Numbered from the stretch's first letter, positions 1 through 7,537 are shown. The stretch is 28,334 nt of DNA from Lentisphaeria bacterium (GCA_018265615.1 JABLYX010000062.1:1-28334); one strand, 5' to 3'. Numbers and translations are program-made. Notes: generated by a model not told the origin, from the sequence alone.

Positions 1-78
1 AACGCGCTTCGGCTGCGCCGAACCGCGTTGTGCGTTCACATCCGCTCCGCGGCGCATACCGCGCTTTTTTTGCCGGGC
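1..78. repeat. Left copy of a dispersed repeat (hairpin plus inverted copy of the right end)
   Basis: Positions 1-29 form a near-perfect hairpin: AACGCG pairs with CGCGTT, TTCGGC pairs with GCCGAA, with one C-C mismatch and a TGC loop. Positions 33-78 are the reverse complement of 28286-28330. The two copies differ by one base in an A/T run (seven versus six) and by one substitution near the TATG/TAGG junction. This marks a repeat present in opposite orientation at both ends of the window. Its function is unknown; it looks like an intergenic repeat family rather than a gene. Confidence 0.75.
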
Positions 79-79
79 A

Positions 80-131
80 GCAAGGTCAGGCGGCAAGGTC
101 AGGCGGCAAGGTCAGGCGGCAAGGTCAGGCA
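80..131. repeat. Four tandem copies of a 13-bp unit
   Basis: The unit GCAAGGTCAGGCG occurs four times head to tail at 80-92, 93-105, 106-118 and 119-131; the last base of the last copy is changed. It abuts the dispersed repeat at 1-78 and lies beyond the 3' end of trxB. The rest of 132-262 shows no gene or clear signal. Copy number could vary between strains. Confidence 0.85.
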
Positions 132-262
132 ACACGGCCATGAATCATCAGCGCGGGGGAGCGCTGCCTTTCCGCGAAAAAACGGGAAAGCATGCCGGAA
201 GGAGCGGTATTTGGCGCAGAAACGCCTCTGCATGACCCGTCCAGGTAAAAGTCGGGAGGGTT

Positions 263-286
263 GAGGGAGGGCGAAGCGCCTCCCTC
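263..286 (-). terminator. Candidate terminator hairpin for asnB-trxB
   Basis: GAGGGAGG (263-270) pairs with CCTCCCTC (279-286) around a short GC-rich loop, 24 bases past the trxB stop codon. The T run after it on the minus strand is short and distant (CTTTT about 12 bases on), so it is a weak intrinsic terminator or a 3'-end stabilising hairpin. Confidence 0.45.
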
Positions 287-310
287 ACTCCCACGGTGCG
301 GACGGCAGGA

Positions 311-1243
311 CTATTCGTGCCGGCACTCGAGATAGCGCTCGGCGTCGATTGCGGCGCGGCATCCCATGCCTGCCGCCGTGATTGCCTGACGGTAGTTCGG
401 ATCCGCGCAGTCTCCCGCGGCAAAGACGCCTTTGAGCTTCGTCATCGACGAATTATCCTTCAGAACCACATAACCGGTTTCATCCGTATCGATGAACTGC
501 CTGTAGAGCCCTGTGTTCGGAACGTGCCCGAGCGCGACGAAGACCGCACTGCATTCAATATCCGAAACTTCGCCGGTCTTCGTGTTTTTCACGCGCAGCC
601 CGGTCACTTTATTCTCCCCGAGGATCTCTTCGACCGTGCTGGACCAGACGAATCCGATTTTCGGATTCGCCCTGGCGCGTTCCGCCATGATGCGCGAGGC
701 GCGGAGCTCGTCGCGGCGGTGGACGACATAGACCCTGCTCGCGAAGCGGGTCAGGAACATCGCCTCCTCCATCGCGGAGTCGCCTCCTCCGAGCACCGCA
801 ACCGGGACGTCCTGGTAGAATGCGCCGTCGCAGGTCGCGCAGGCGGAAACGCCCTTGTTCCGCAGCCGTTCCTCCGACGGGATCCCGAGATAGCGCGGGC
901 TTGCGCCGGTCGCGAGGATCAGCGCGTCGGCCCCCACCGTTTCGCCGGAGGAGAGCTTCAGAAGCTGGCAGCCCCCGTCGGTCAGCTCGAACTCGACGAC
1001 CTCGTCGAATTCGACGCGCGCGCCGAAGCGTTCGGCCTGCTGCTGCATCCCCATCACAAGGTCGAAGCCCGTGACGCCCTCGGGAAAGCCCGGGAAATTC
1101 TCCACATGCGTGGTCTGGGTCAGGAGTCCGCCCGGAAGCGTCCCGACGAGGACCAGCGGATTCAGGTTCGCGCGCGCGGCGTAGATCGCGGCGGTGTAGC
1201 CCGCCGGACCGCTGCCGACGATGACGAGTTTCTCTTGCTTCAT
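311..1243 (-). CDS. trxB: Thioredoxin-disulfide reductase
   Basis: This 310-residue flavoprotein passes electrons from NADPH through FAD and a redox disulfide to thioredoxin in the cytoplasm. An FAD-binding GSGPAG motif lies at residues 10-15. The active-site CATC is at Cys135/Cys138. A second dinucleotide motif (GGGDSAMEEA) follows, and near the C-terminus the FAD-contacting GVFAAGDCAD. The length is normal for the family. An in-frame extension to 1351 is open, but the ATG at 1243 is preferred because GGAGAGG lies just upstream and because it overlaps the asnB stop as ATGA, which implies translational coupling. No thioredoxin gene is in the window, although a small glutaredoxin-like gene lies at 11222. 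Confidence 0.95.
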   Translation of the reverse strand: MKQEKLVIVGSGPAGYTAAIYAARANLNPLVLVGTLPGGLLTQTTHVENFPGFPEGVTGFDLVMGMQQQAERFGARVEFDEVVEFELTDGGCQLLKLSSGETVGADALILATGASPRYLGIPSEERLRNKGVSACATCDGAFYQDVPVAVLGGGDSAMEEAMFLTRFASRVYVVHRRDELRASRIMAERARANPKIGFVWSSTVEEILGENKVTGLRVKNTKTGEVSDIECSAVFVALGHVPNTGLYRQFIDTDETGYVVLKDNSSMTKLKGVFAAGDCADPNYRQAITAAGMGCRAAIDAERYLECRHE

Positions 1244-3159
1244 GATAGTTTCCTCTCCGTTTGTGAATTCCGTTCCAGGAAAAGCGAAAAAATCAGGAGA
1301 CTCCACAGCAGGTAGCTGTGGTCGCGCTTTTCGGATTCGTGCTCCTTCCACAGCCCCATGACCGTTTCGCGCCTGAAGTACCCGTCGCCGCAGAGCTTCC
1401 CGTCAAAGAGCGCCTGCTCCGCGAGGTTGTGCCACTCGCCGCGCAGATAAGAGGCGACGGGGACGCCGAAGCCCTTCTTCGGACGGTTCACGATCTCGCG
1501 CGGCAGGAGGTCTTTGAACGCCTCGCAGAGAATATGCTTGCGCTTCGACCCGTGGAGCTTGCAGGAGAGCGGCAGCCGCGCCGCGAACTCGACGACCTCG
1601 CGGTCGAAGAACGGCGAACGCACTTCAAGGGAATACGCCATCGAAGCGATGTCCACTTTCGTTAAGATGTCCCCCGGCAGATAGGTGTGCAGATCGAGCT
1701 CCGAGAGCCGTTCGGTCCGGTCCGCCGAGGTCAGCTCCCACTGCAGGGAGTCGAAGAGCTCGGCGGAGTTCCGGTTCGCGGCCGAACGCAGCTTCTCCCC
1801 GAAAAGCGCTCTTTTGAGCGGCATCCCGCAACGGTCGAGCAGCGTGAAATAGCGCTGCTCCGGCGCGGCGGCCATGACCCGGAGGAAACGGCGCAGCCGC
1901 CCGGAGACGGTGCGCTCCCCGCCGTCCGGCACGAGCGCGCCCGCGGTGCTGAGCAGAGGGCGCTGCAGGAAGCCCGGCAGAAGCGAAAAGCGCGAGGCGT
2001 AGCGGAGCGCGAGATAGCGCTCATAACCGCAGAACACCTCGTCCGCCCCGTCTCCCGAAAGCGCCACCCTGACCTCGGACGCGGCGAATTCCGACAGCAG
2101 CGCCGTCGGCAGGATCGAGGCGTCGGCATACGGCTCCCCGCAGTGTGCGCAAAGCTTTTCAAGCAGCGTGAAGTCCCCCGCGTCGACAACCTGCTCGCGC
2201 TGGAGCAGGCCGCCGCCGATCCGTCTGTTGATCGAGTCGGCGGCTTTCGAGGCGAAGGGGCGCTCGTCGTATTTCGCGTCGGAAAATCCGATCGTGTAGG
2301 CGTTCGTCTTTCCGGGGTGCCGCTTCGCGGCCGCGACCGCCGTGATGATGGTCGAATCGACGCCGCCCGAAAGGAAGGTCCCGACCGGGACATCCGCGAC
2401 GAGCCGCCGCTCGACCGATTTCTCGACGAGGTTCCGCAGCGTCCGCGCGGCCTCCTCGAACGGTTCGGTCAGCTTCAGGGAGTAATCGAGCCGCCAGTAG
2501 CTGCGGATCGAAGTCGTGCAGTCGTTCAGCCGGAATTCGAGCTGGTGGCCCGGCGCGAGCTTGTGCACGTTGCGGTATATGGTTCCGGGGCCCGGCACGT
2601 ACTGAAAACTCAAATAGTCGCTGACCGCGTTCACGTCGAGCTCCGCCGGCATCTCGGGGTGGCATTTAAGCGCCGGGAATTCGCTCGCGAAAACCAGCGT
2701 GCCGTTCGTCATGAAGTAGAGCAGCGGCTTCTGGCCGAGCCGGTCGCGGGCGAGCAGCAGCCGCCGGGTCTTCGCATTGTAGACGGCGAAGGCGAACATC
2801 CCCTCAAGCAGCCGCGTGCATTCGCCCCCGAGCTCCTCGTAGAGGTGGACGATCACCTCGGTGTCCGCCGAGGAGCGGAACGTGTGGCCGCGCGCCGTGA
2901 GCTCGTCGCGCAGCCGGCGGAAGTTGTAGATCTCCCCGTTGAACACGGCAACGACGGTGCCGTCCTCGTTCGTGAACGGCTGATTCCCGTTTTCAAGGTC
3001 GATGACGGAGAGCCGCCGGTGCCCGAGCGCGACCTGATCGTCAAAATAGGTCCCCGAAGCATCGGGGCCCCGATGAGTCTGCGCTGCATTCATCGCGGCG
3101 ATGATTTCACCTGCGGCAGGATCGCCGCGGTGGTTGACGATTCCGGCAATTCCGCACAT
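1240..3159 (-). CDS. asnB: Asparagine synthase (glutamine-hydrolysing)
   Basis: This 639-residue protein makes asparagine from aspartate, glutamine and ATP. The start ATG at 3159 puts Cys2 at the N-terminus (MCGIAGI), the nucleophile of class II glutamine amidotransferases; the longer open frame to 3297 would bury that residue. The amidotransferase domain includes HRGPDASG and FNGEIYN. The synthetase domain has the PPi-loop SGGVDS at residues 264-269 and ALSGDGADE further on. It is the first gene of a two-gene operon with trxB and has its own promoter. AsnB-like proteins also amidate cell-surface sugars in some gene clusters; the trxB partner gives no support for that here. Confidence 0.93.
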   Translation of the reverse strand: MCGIAGIVNHRGDPAAGEIIAAMNAAQTHRGPDASGTYFDDQVALGHRRLSVIDLENGNQPFTNEDGTVVAVFNGEIYNFRRLRDELTARGHTFRSSADTEVIVHLYEELGGECTRLLEGMFAFAVYNAKTRRLLLARDRLGQKPLLYFMTNGTLVFASEFPALKCHPEMPAELDVNAVSDYLSFQYVPGPGTIYRNVHKLAPGHQLEFRLNDCTTSIRSYWRLDYSLKLTEPFEEAARTLRNLVEKSVERRLVADVPVGTFLSGGVDSTIITAVAAAKRHPGKTNAYTIGFSDAKYDERPFASKAADSINRRIGGGLLQREQVVDAGDFTLLEKLCAHCGEPYADASILPTALLSEFAASEVRVALSGDGADEVFCGYERYLALRYASRFSLLPGFLQRPLLSTAGALVPDGGERTVSGRLRRFLRVMAAAPEQRYFTLLDRCGMPLKRALFGEKLRSAANRNSAELFDSLQWELTSADRTERLSELDLHTYLPGDILTKVDIASMAYSLEVRSPFFDREVVEFAARLPLSCKLHGSKRKHILCEAFKDLLPREIVNRPKKGFGVPVASYLRGEWHNLAEQALFDGKLCGDGYFRRETVMGLWKEHESEKRDHSYLLWSLLIFSLFLERNSQTERKLS

Positions 3160-3211
3160 GACAACCCCGACAAGTAAATGATGGATGGAACATTTCCCCT
3201 GACTCCGGATT

Positions 3212-3240
3212 AATATACCCGGGAATCCCCCCCTTTTCAA
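3212..3240 (-). promoter_or_regulatory. Promoter of asnB-trxB
   Basis: On the minus strand TTGAAA (3240-3235), a 17-bp spacer and TATATT (3217-3212). Transcription should begin near 3205, leaving a leader of about 46 nt before the asnB ATG. Its -35 box is one base away from the -35 box of the divergent thiL promoter. Confidence 0.8.
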
Positions 3241-3241
3241 G

Positions 3242-3270
3242 TTGACTTCTGTTTTTGGAGGAGGTATATT
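3242..3270 (+). promoter_or_regulatory. Promoter of thiL-tsaE-CPBP
   Basis: TTGACT (3242-3247), a 17-bp spacer, then TATATT (3265-3270); each box matches the sigma-70 consensus at five of six positions. The spacer contains GGAGGAGG (3257-3264), which resembles a ribosome site but would lie upstream of the transcript start expected near 3277. Confidence 0.8.
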
Positions 3271-3277
3271 GAATCCC

Positions 3278-4165
3278 ATGCCGGATGAACTTGACATTTT
3301 GAAAAAACTGCTCCCGACCCTGCCCCAGGCCGGGTCCGTCGCCGTCGGCCCCGGCGACGACTGCGCCGCGCTCGAATGGAGCGGGGATACCCTGCTGCTG
3401 GCCGCCGCGGACCAGCTGATCGGCGGCGTCCACTACTACCGGGAGGCGACGACGCCGCGGCGGGCCGGGCGGAAGCTCATGTGCCGGAACCTGAGCGACA
3501 TCGCCGCGATGGGAGGGCGTCCGCTCTGGGCGCTGCTGACCGTCGCCGCCTCCGGGCGCACGCCCGAATGGATCCTCGAATTCTGCCGCGGCGTCTCCGA
3601 ATGCGGCGCGGAATACGGGGTTTCCGTGGTCGGCGGAGACATCGCGTCGCTTCCGGCCCCCGGCGAGGTCACCACGCTGACGATCCTCGGAACGGTCCGG
3701 CGCGGCGAAATCGTGCGGCGCTCCGGCGCGAAGCCCGGGGATCTCCTCTACGTGACCGGGGCGCTCGGCAACTCGCTCGCCGGCGGGCACCACCTCGATT
3801 TTGAGCCGCGCCTCGCGGAGGGGCGGTTCCTCGCGGAGGGCAAGTACGCCTCCGCCATGCTCGACGTGTCCGACGGGCTGCTGCTCGACGCGATGCGCCT
3901 CGCGGAAGCCTCCGGCGTGCGGCTCCGGCTCGACCCGGGGAAGCTGCCGCTGCGGGAGGGGGCGGACCGCGAAGGCGCGCTCTCCGACGGCGAGGATTAC
4001 GAACTTCTCTTCACGGCGCCGCCGGAGCGGGCCGGGGAGCTGGAACGGAAATGGAAATTCGGGGGCCTGACCCGGATCGGCGCGGCGGAGCCCGGCTCCC
4101 CGGACGTCTGCGGCCCGGACGGCGCCCCCCTGACAGCAAACAGGAAATGCGGTTATGAACATTGA
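3278..4165 (+). CDS. thiL: Thiamine-monophosphate kinase
   Basis: This 295-residue enzyme of the AIR-synthase-related fold phosphorylates thiamine phosphate to thiamine diphosphate with ATP. Near the N-terminus is VGPGDDCAAL with metal-binding aspartates. Further on are the family motifs MCRNLSDIAAMGG, DVSDGLLLD and the C-terminal SDGEDYELLF. Start choice is uncertain. ATG 3278 lies at or within one base of the predicted transcript start, which would make the mRNA leaderless. TTG 3269 is in frame and close to GGAGGAGG, but it overlaps the predicted -10 box. It overlaps tsaE by 11 bases. No other thiamine gene is present. Confidence 0.92.
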   Translation: MPDELDILKKLLPTLPQAGSVAVGPGDDCAALEWSGDTLLLAAADQLIGGVHYYREATTPRRAGRKLMCRNLSDIAAMGGRPLWALLTVAASGRTPEWILEFCRGVSECGAEYGVSVVGGDIASLPAPGEVTTLTILGTVRRGEIVRRSGAKPGDLLYVTGALGNSLAGGHHLDFEPRLAEGRFLAEGKYASAMLDVSDGLLLDAMRLAEASGVRLRLDPGKLPLREGADREGALSDGEDYELLFTAPPERAGELERKWKFGGLTRIGAAEPGSPDVCGPDGAPLTANRKCGYEH

Positions 4166-4601
4166 AGCGAAGACAATCAGCCGCTCCGAGCGGGAGACCG
4201 AAGAGCTGGCCGCCGCGCTCGCGCGGAAGCTGCCGCGCGGAACGGTCATCGCGCTCGACGGCGACCTCGGCGCGGGCAAGACGGTCTTTTCACGCGGCTT
4301 CGCGCGCGGGCTCGGAATCACCGAACCGGTGTCGAGCCCGACCTACACCATCGTGCAGGAGTACCCGCTGCCCGGCGGCAGGGGGATGCTCTACCACCTC
4401 GACCTCTACCGGATCGAAAACTCCGCCTCGGCGCTCGCATTCGGCGTGGATGAGTTCCTCGACGACCCGGAATCGGTCGCGCTCGTGGAGTGGCCGGAGC
4501 GGATCTCCGACATCCTGCCGCCCGGCGTGACGGCCGTGCGGATCCGCCACCTCTCCGACACGGAACGCGAAATCACCGTTACGGAGGGAAATTGGAGTTG
4601 A
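4155..4601 (+). CDS. tsaE: tRNA threonylcarbamoyladenosine biosynthesis ATPase TsaE
   Basis: This 148-residue P-loop ATPase supports the TsaB-TsaD complex, which places the t6A modification at position 37 of ANN-decoding tRNAs. The Walker A motif is GDLGAGKT. It is followed by the characteristic SSPTYTIVQEY, HLDLYRIE and LVEWPER. Length is typical. Its start lies inside the thiL end and its stop overlaps the next start, so the three genes form one tightly coupled operon. TsaB and TsaD are not in the window. Confidence 0.93.
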   Translation: MNIEAKTISRSERETEELAAALARKLPRGTVIALDGDLGAGKTVFSRGFARGLGITEPVSSPTYTIVQEYPLPGGRGMLYHLDLYRIENSASALAFGVDEFLDDPESVALVEWPERISDILPPGVTAVRIRHLSDTEREITVTEGNWS

Positions 4602-5332
4602 CCCGCTTTGCCGCCCTCTTCAGCCGCCCCCCGTGGCGGCGCGGCCTCGACTGGCCGATCCTGCTGTTCGCCCTGTTCGGCAGCTTCGGCGCAGCGGTCT
4701 CCGGTTCAACCATCGGCGCCCTGGCGGGAAGCGTCATCTGGGGCGCGTACACGCCTGAGGCCGTTCTGGCGATGATGGCCGGTCAGTATGCGGCGCTGCC
4801 GGTGCTGCTGCTGATCCTCGGGCTGTGGCCGCCGAAGGGCAGGTTCGCCGCCAAGCTCGGGATCCGGCCGCTGAAGCGCGGCGACCTCTGGGCCGTCCTG
4901 ATCGGGCTCGCAGTCATGCTGCTGCTCGGCGAAGCCGTGACCTCCGGCTGGAAGGCGCTGCTCGACTGGGCCGGAATCGCCTATCAGGAGAAGCAGGACA
5001 TCCTCGAAGTCATCTCCCGGGCGAACCTGCCGGTGCTGTTCGGCATGGCCCTCTGCACGATCGTCGGCGCGCCGGTGGCCGAGGAGATCTTCTTCCGCCG
5101 CGTCCTCTACGGGCTGCTGAGGCCCATCGGCACGGTGCGGGCGGTCCTGCTGACTTCACTCATTTTTTCGGCCATCCACTTTTTCCTGCTCGGGATCCCC
5201 GCGCTGTTCCTCATGGGGCTCGCCTTCCACGTGATCTACCTCGTCCGGCGCAACCTCGCGACCGCCATGCTCATGCACGGCGTGATGAACCTGTTCGCCT
5301 TTGCCGGGACCCTCCTTTTCCCCCAGGCTTGA
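4598..5332 (+). CDS. CPBP-family intramembrane metalloprotease-like protein
   Basis: This protein of about 244 residues has several hydrophobic segments and belongs to the CPBP (CaaX protease/bacteriocin-processing, Abi) family. It shows motif 1 EExxxR as AEEIFFRR, then SAIHFFLLG, and a C-terminal LMHGVMNL supplying further candidate metal-binding histidines. No ATG fits the start. TTG at 4598 lies nine bases after GGAGGG and overlaps the tsaE stop as TTGA; TTG 4592 is an alternative. The substrate is unknown: family members act in prenyl-protein processing, peptide maturation or immunity, and the neighbours do not distinguish these. Confidence 0.85.
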   Translation: MTRFAALFSRPPWRRGLDWPILLFALFGSFGAAVSGSTIGALAGSVIWGAYTPEAVLAMMAGQYAALPVLLLILGLWPPKGRFAAKLGIRPLKRGDLWAVLIGLAVMLLLGEAVTSGWKALLDWAGIAYQEKQDILEVISRANLPVLFGMALCTIVGAPVAEEIFFRRVLYGLLRPIGTVRAVLLTSLIFSAIHFFLLGIPALFLMGLAFHVIYLVRRNLATAMLMHGVMNLFAFAGTLLFPQA

Positions 5333-5373
5333 GGATCGGCAATAACCCGATGCCGCGAAGCAGATCAGGCAAC

Positions 5374-5397
5374 AGCTGCCGCCGACCGGCGGCAGCT
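5374..5397. terminator. Hairpin between convergent CPBP and iclR genes
   Basis: AGCTGCCGCC (5374-5383) and GGCGGCAGCT (5388-5397) make a perfect 10-bp stem with a GACC loop. No T run follows on either strand, so it is a terminator or 3'-end structure of uncertain efficiency. The remaining 5398-5572 shows no gene I can support. Confidence 0.5.
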
Positions 5398-5572
5398 TCA
5401 TTCCCGTGATTGTTGTCCGTTGCCATACTCCAGTGTCCAGCAAGATGGAGCTGCTGACGAAACCGCTGGAAAAACCGAACCGCTCTTTGAGCACGCCGCG
5501 TCCGGCCGACTCCACCCGGCTGGAGAAAGCCGCCGGCCTGCTGCGGGACACGGCGCTGCCGGGCCGGGCCGC

Positions 5573-6319
5573 TCACCGCAGCCGCGCGGAGATCGCCCCG
5601 GCGGCGGCGCGCACGCGCTCCCTGAGCGTCTCCTGCCCCTCGCGCAGATAGAGCTCCGAGCCGGAGACGCTGACGGCCCCGAGCACGGTCCCGGCCGAAT
5701 CGAACACAGGGGCCGCAACGCAGAAGACACCGGGCTCATGCTCGCAGTCGTCCACCGCGTAGCCCTGGAGACATACACGGCCGAGTTCGGCCGCGAATTC
5801 CGCCCGGTCCGTGATCGTCCGCTCCGTGAACCGCGGCAGATCGATCTTCGCAACCAGCTCATTGCGCTCCGCCTCGGGCAGGAACGCGAGGATCGCCTTG
5901 CCCACCCCCGTGCAGTGCAGCGGGCTCGTGTTGCCGATCATCGACCCCATCCGGACGGGACGGCTCCCCTCGACCTTGTCCACATAGACCACCCGGTCGC
6001 CGCGCCGCTCCGCGAGATGAACCGTTTCGCAGGTCGCGTCCGAAAGCTCCGACAGCACGGGGTGCGCGAGGCGCGAAAGCGGATTCTGCCGCATCGCCTC
6101 GTTCCCGAGCCGGATCAGCGCGCTCCCGAGCGTATAGACGCCGTCGCTGCTGCGCAGGTATCCGCGCTCCGCCAGGAACTTCAACTGCCGGAACGCCGTG
6201 CTGACCGGCATCCCGAGCGCCTCCGCGGCCTCTCTGCCCTTCAGCCCGTTCCGGCTGCGCCCCACGAGTTCGAGCAATTCGAACCCTTTGCCCATTGTCT
6301 TTTCACCGTCTTTCATCAT
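5573..6319 (-). CDS. IclR-family transcriptional regulator (KdgR-like)
   Basis: This regulator of about 248 residues has an N-terminal winged helix-turn-helix (GREAAEALGMPVSTAFRQL) and a C-terminal IclR effector domain (ETVHLAERRGDRVVYVDKVEG, then HCTGVGKAILAFLP and YAVDDCEHEPGVFCVAAPVF). It is divergent from a sugar-acid kinase and aldolase, so it probably senses a keto-deoxy sugar acid or precursor and controls those genes; this is inference from position. Two nearby starts (6319 and 6316) coincide with the predicted transcript start, suggesting a leaderless mRNA. ATG 6295 (MGKGFELLE) is an alternative with a weak ribosome site. Confidence 0.88.
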   Translation of the reverse strand: MMKDGEKTMGKGFELLELVGRSRNGLKGREAAEALGMPVSTAFRQLKFLAERGYLRSSDGVYTLGSALIRLGNEAMRQNPLSRLAHPVLSELSDATCETVHLAERRGDRVVYVDKVEGSRPVRMGSMIGNTSPLHCTGVGKAILAFLPEAERNELVAKIDLPRFTERTITDRAEFAAELGRVCLQGYAVDDCEHEPGVFCVAAPVFDSAGTVLGAVSVSGSELYLREGQETLRERVRAAAGAISARLR

Positions 6320-6325
6320 GGTTTT

Positions 6326-6353
6326 ACAATACCACATTTTTTCCGCTTTGCAA
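6326..6353 (-). promoter_or_regulatory. Promoter of the IclR-type regulator
   Basis: On the minus strand TTGCAA (6353-6348), a 16-bp spacer, TATTGT (6331-6326). Transcription would start at about 6319, on the first candidate ATG. Its -35 box is one base from that of the divergent kdgK promoter. Confidence 0.6.
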
Positions 6354-6354
6354 C

Positions 6355-6383
6355 TTGAAAACCGGTGGCGGTACGCTTATATT
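6355..6383 (+). promoter_or_regulatory. Promoter of kdgK-aldolase
   Basis: TTGAAA (6355-6360), a 17-bp spacer, TATATT (6378-6383). Transcription should start near 6390, giving a leader of about 50 nt before the ATG at 6440, which has AAGGA upstream. Confidence 0.8.
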
Positions 6384-6384
6384 A

Positions 6385-6418
6385 GAATTAATGAGAATCA
6401 ATTCCCATATAGTGAGAA
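6385..6418. promoter_or_regulatory. Candidate regulator-binding region at the kdgK transcript start
   Basis: Positions 6385-6404 form an imperfect inverted repeat, GAATT at one end and AATTC at the other. TGAGAA occurs at 6392-6397 and again at 6413-6418, exactly 21 bp apart, about two helical turns. Both lie across and just after the predicted transcript start, where a repressor such as the divergent IclR protein could act. No experimental or search support. Confidence 0.4.
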
Positions 6419-6439
6419 CATCATAAAAAGGAAAGAAAC

Positions 6440-7537
6440 ATGAACGGAACTTGTATCGCGGGATTCGGGGAAGTGATGCTGCGGCTCTGCCCGCCGGGGA
6501 AGAAACGGTTCGCCCAGAGCCTGCCGGGGACGCTCGACGCGACCTACGGCGGCGGCGAGGCGAACGTCTGCGCGTCGCTCGCGATGCTCGGCTCGGAGGC
6601 GCGTTACCTGACCGCGCTGCCGTCGAACCCGGTTTCGCAGGCGTTCGCGACGGAGCTGCGCGGGCTCGGCGTCGACGTCTCCCGGATCACCTGGAGCCCG
6701 AAGGGGCGCATGGGCGTCTACTATGCCGAACACGGCGCGGCGCAGCGCGGCTCGAACGTGGTCTACGACCGCGAGGGCTCGACGGTTTCGCTGCTCGCTC
6801 CCGAAGAGTACGACTTCGATGCGATGCTCGGCGGGGCCGGCCATCTGCACATCACCGGGATCACGCCGTCGCTCAGCGAAAATGCGTACCGTTCGACGCT
6901 CGCGCTGGTCGAAGCGGCCGCCGCGCGCGGCGTGACCGTCTCCTGCGACCTGAACTTCCGCAAAAAGCTCTGGAAGTGGAAACCGGGGACCGACCCGAAG
7001 GCGCTCGCCGCCGGGTGCATGGGGAAAATCGTCCCGTACGTTGACTGGATCATCTGCAACGAGGAAGACGCCTCCGACGTCTTCGGCATCCGCGCCGAAG
7101 CGACGGAAATCGAAGCCGGCAAGCTGAACATCGACGGCTACCGCGAGGTGGCGAAGCAGCTCTTCGCGCGTTTCCCGAAAGCGTCGAAAATCGCGATCAC
7201 GCTGCGCGAAAGCATCTCCGCCGACCACAACAACTGGGGGGCGATGCTCTGCGACCGCGAAGCCGGCGCCTTCTTCGCCCCGCTCGACGCGCAGGGGAAC
7301 TACGCGCCGTATGAGATCCGCAGCATCGTCGACCGCTTCGGCGGCGGCGACTCGTTCGGCGCGGGGCTGATCCACGCGCTCTACAGCGAAGAGTACGCGG
7401 AGCCGCAGCAGGCGATCCGCTTCGCCGCGGCCGCGAGCTGCCTGAAGCACTCGATCCCGGGGGATTACAACTACAGCAGCCGCCGGGAGGTCGCCGCCCT
7501 CATGAACGGCTCCGGCTCGGGCCGGGTCGCGAGGTGA
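6440..7537 (+). CDS. kdgK: PfkB-family sugar kinase, likely 2-keto-3-deoxygluconate kinase
   Basis: This 365-residue ribokinase-fold enzyme probably phosphorylates 2-keto-3-deoxygluconate (or -galactonate) with ATP. The N-terminal part has the substrate-side GGGEANVC (residues 37-44). The C-terminal signature GGGDSFGAG lies at 301-309, with Asp304 as the expected catalytic base. CDLNFRKKLW at 169-178 is typical of KDG kinases. It is somewhat longer than many relatives (about 310-340). The aldolase that would cleave its product starts five bases after its stop, and an IclR regulator is divergent. Together they form a short uronate or aldonate catabolic module. Exact substrate stereochemistry is not readable from sequence. 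Confidence 0.85.
   Translation: MNGTCIAGFGEVMLRLCPPGKKRFAQSLPGTLDATYGGGEANVCASLAMLGSEARYLTALPSNPVSQAFATELRGLGVDVSRITWSPKGRMGVYYAEHGAAQRGSNVVYDREGSTVSLLAPEEYDFDAMLGGAGHLHITGITPSLSENAYRSTLALVEAAAARGVTVSCDLNFRKKLWKWKPGTDPKALAAGCMGKIVPYVDWIICNEEDASDVFGIRAEATEIEAGKLNIDGYREVAKQLFARFPKASKIAITLRESISADHNNWGAMLCDREAGAFFAPLDAQGNYAPYEIRSIVDRFGGGDSFGAGLIHALYSEEYAEPQQAIRFAAAASCLKHSIPGDYNYSSRREVAALMNGSGSGRVAR

Noticed and set aside
28..264. Small open frame of 78 codons at the left end
   Set aside because: It runs through the dispersed and tandem repeats, has no ribosome site, and its peptide is Arg/Gly/Gln repeats caused by the 13-bp units.
1..310. Insertion sequence or transposon end because of the inverted repeats at the window edges
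   Set aside because: No transposase or remnant lies inside, the content is ordinary housekeeping genes, and the repeat looks like a dispersed intergenic element.
296..1315. Long open frame on the plus strand opposite trxB
   Set aside because: It is an antisense shadow of a GC-rich gene: Arg/Ala/Asp-rich with no recognisable domain, while the minus strand encodes a clear thioredoxin reductase.
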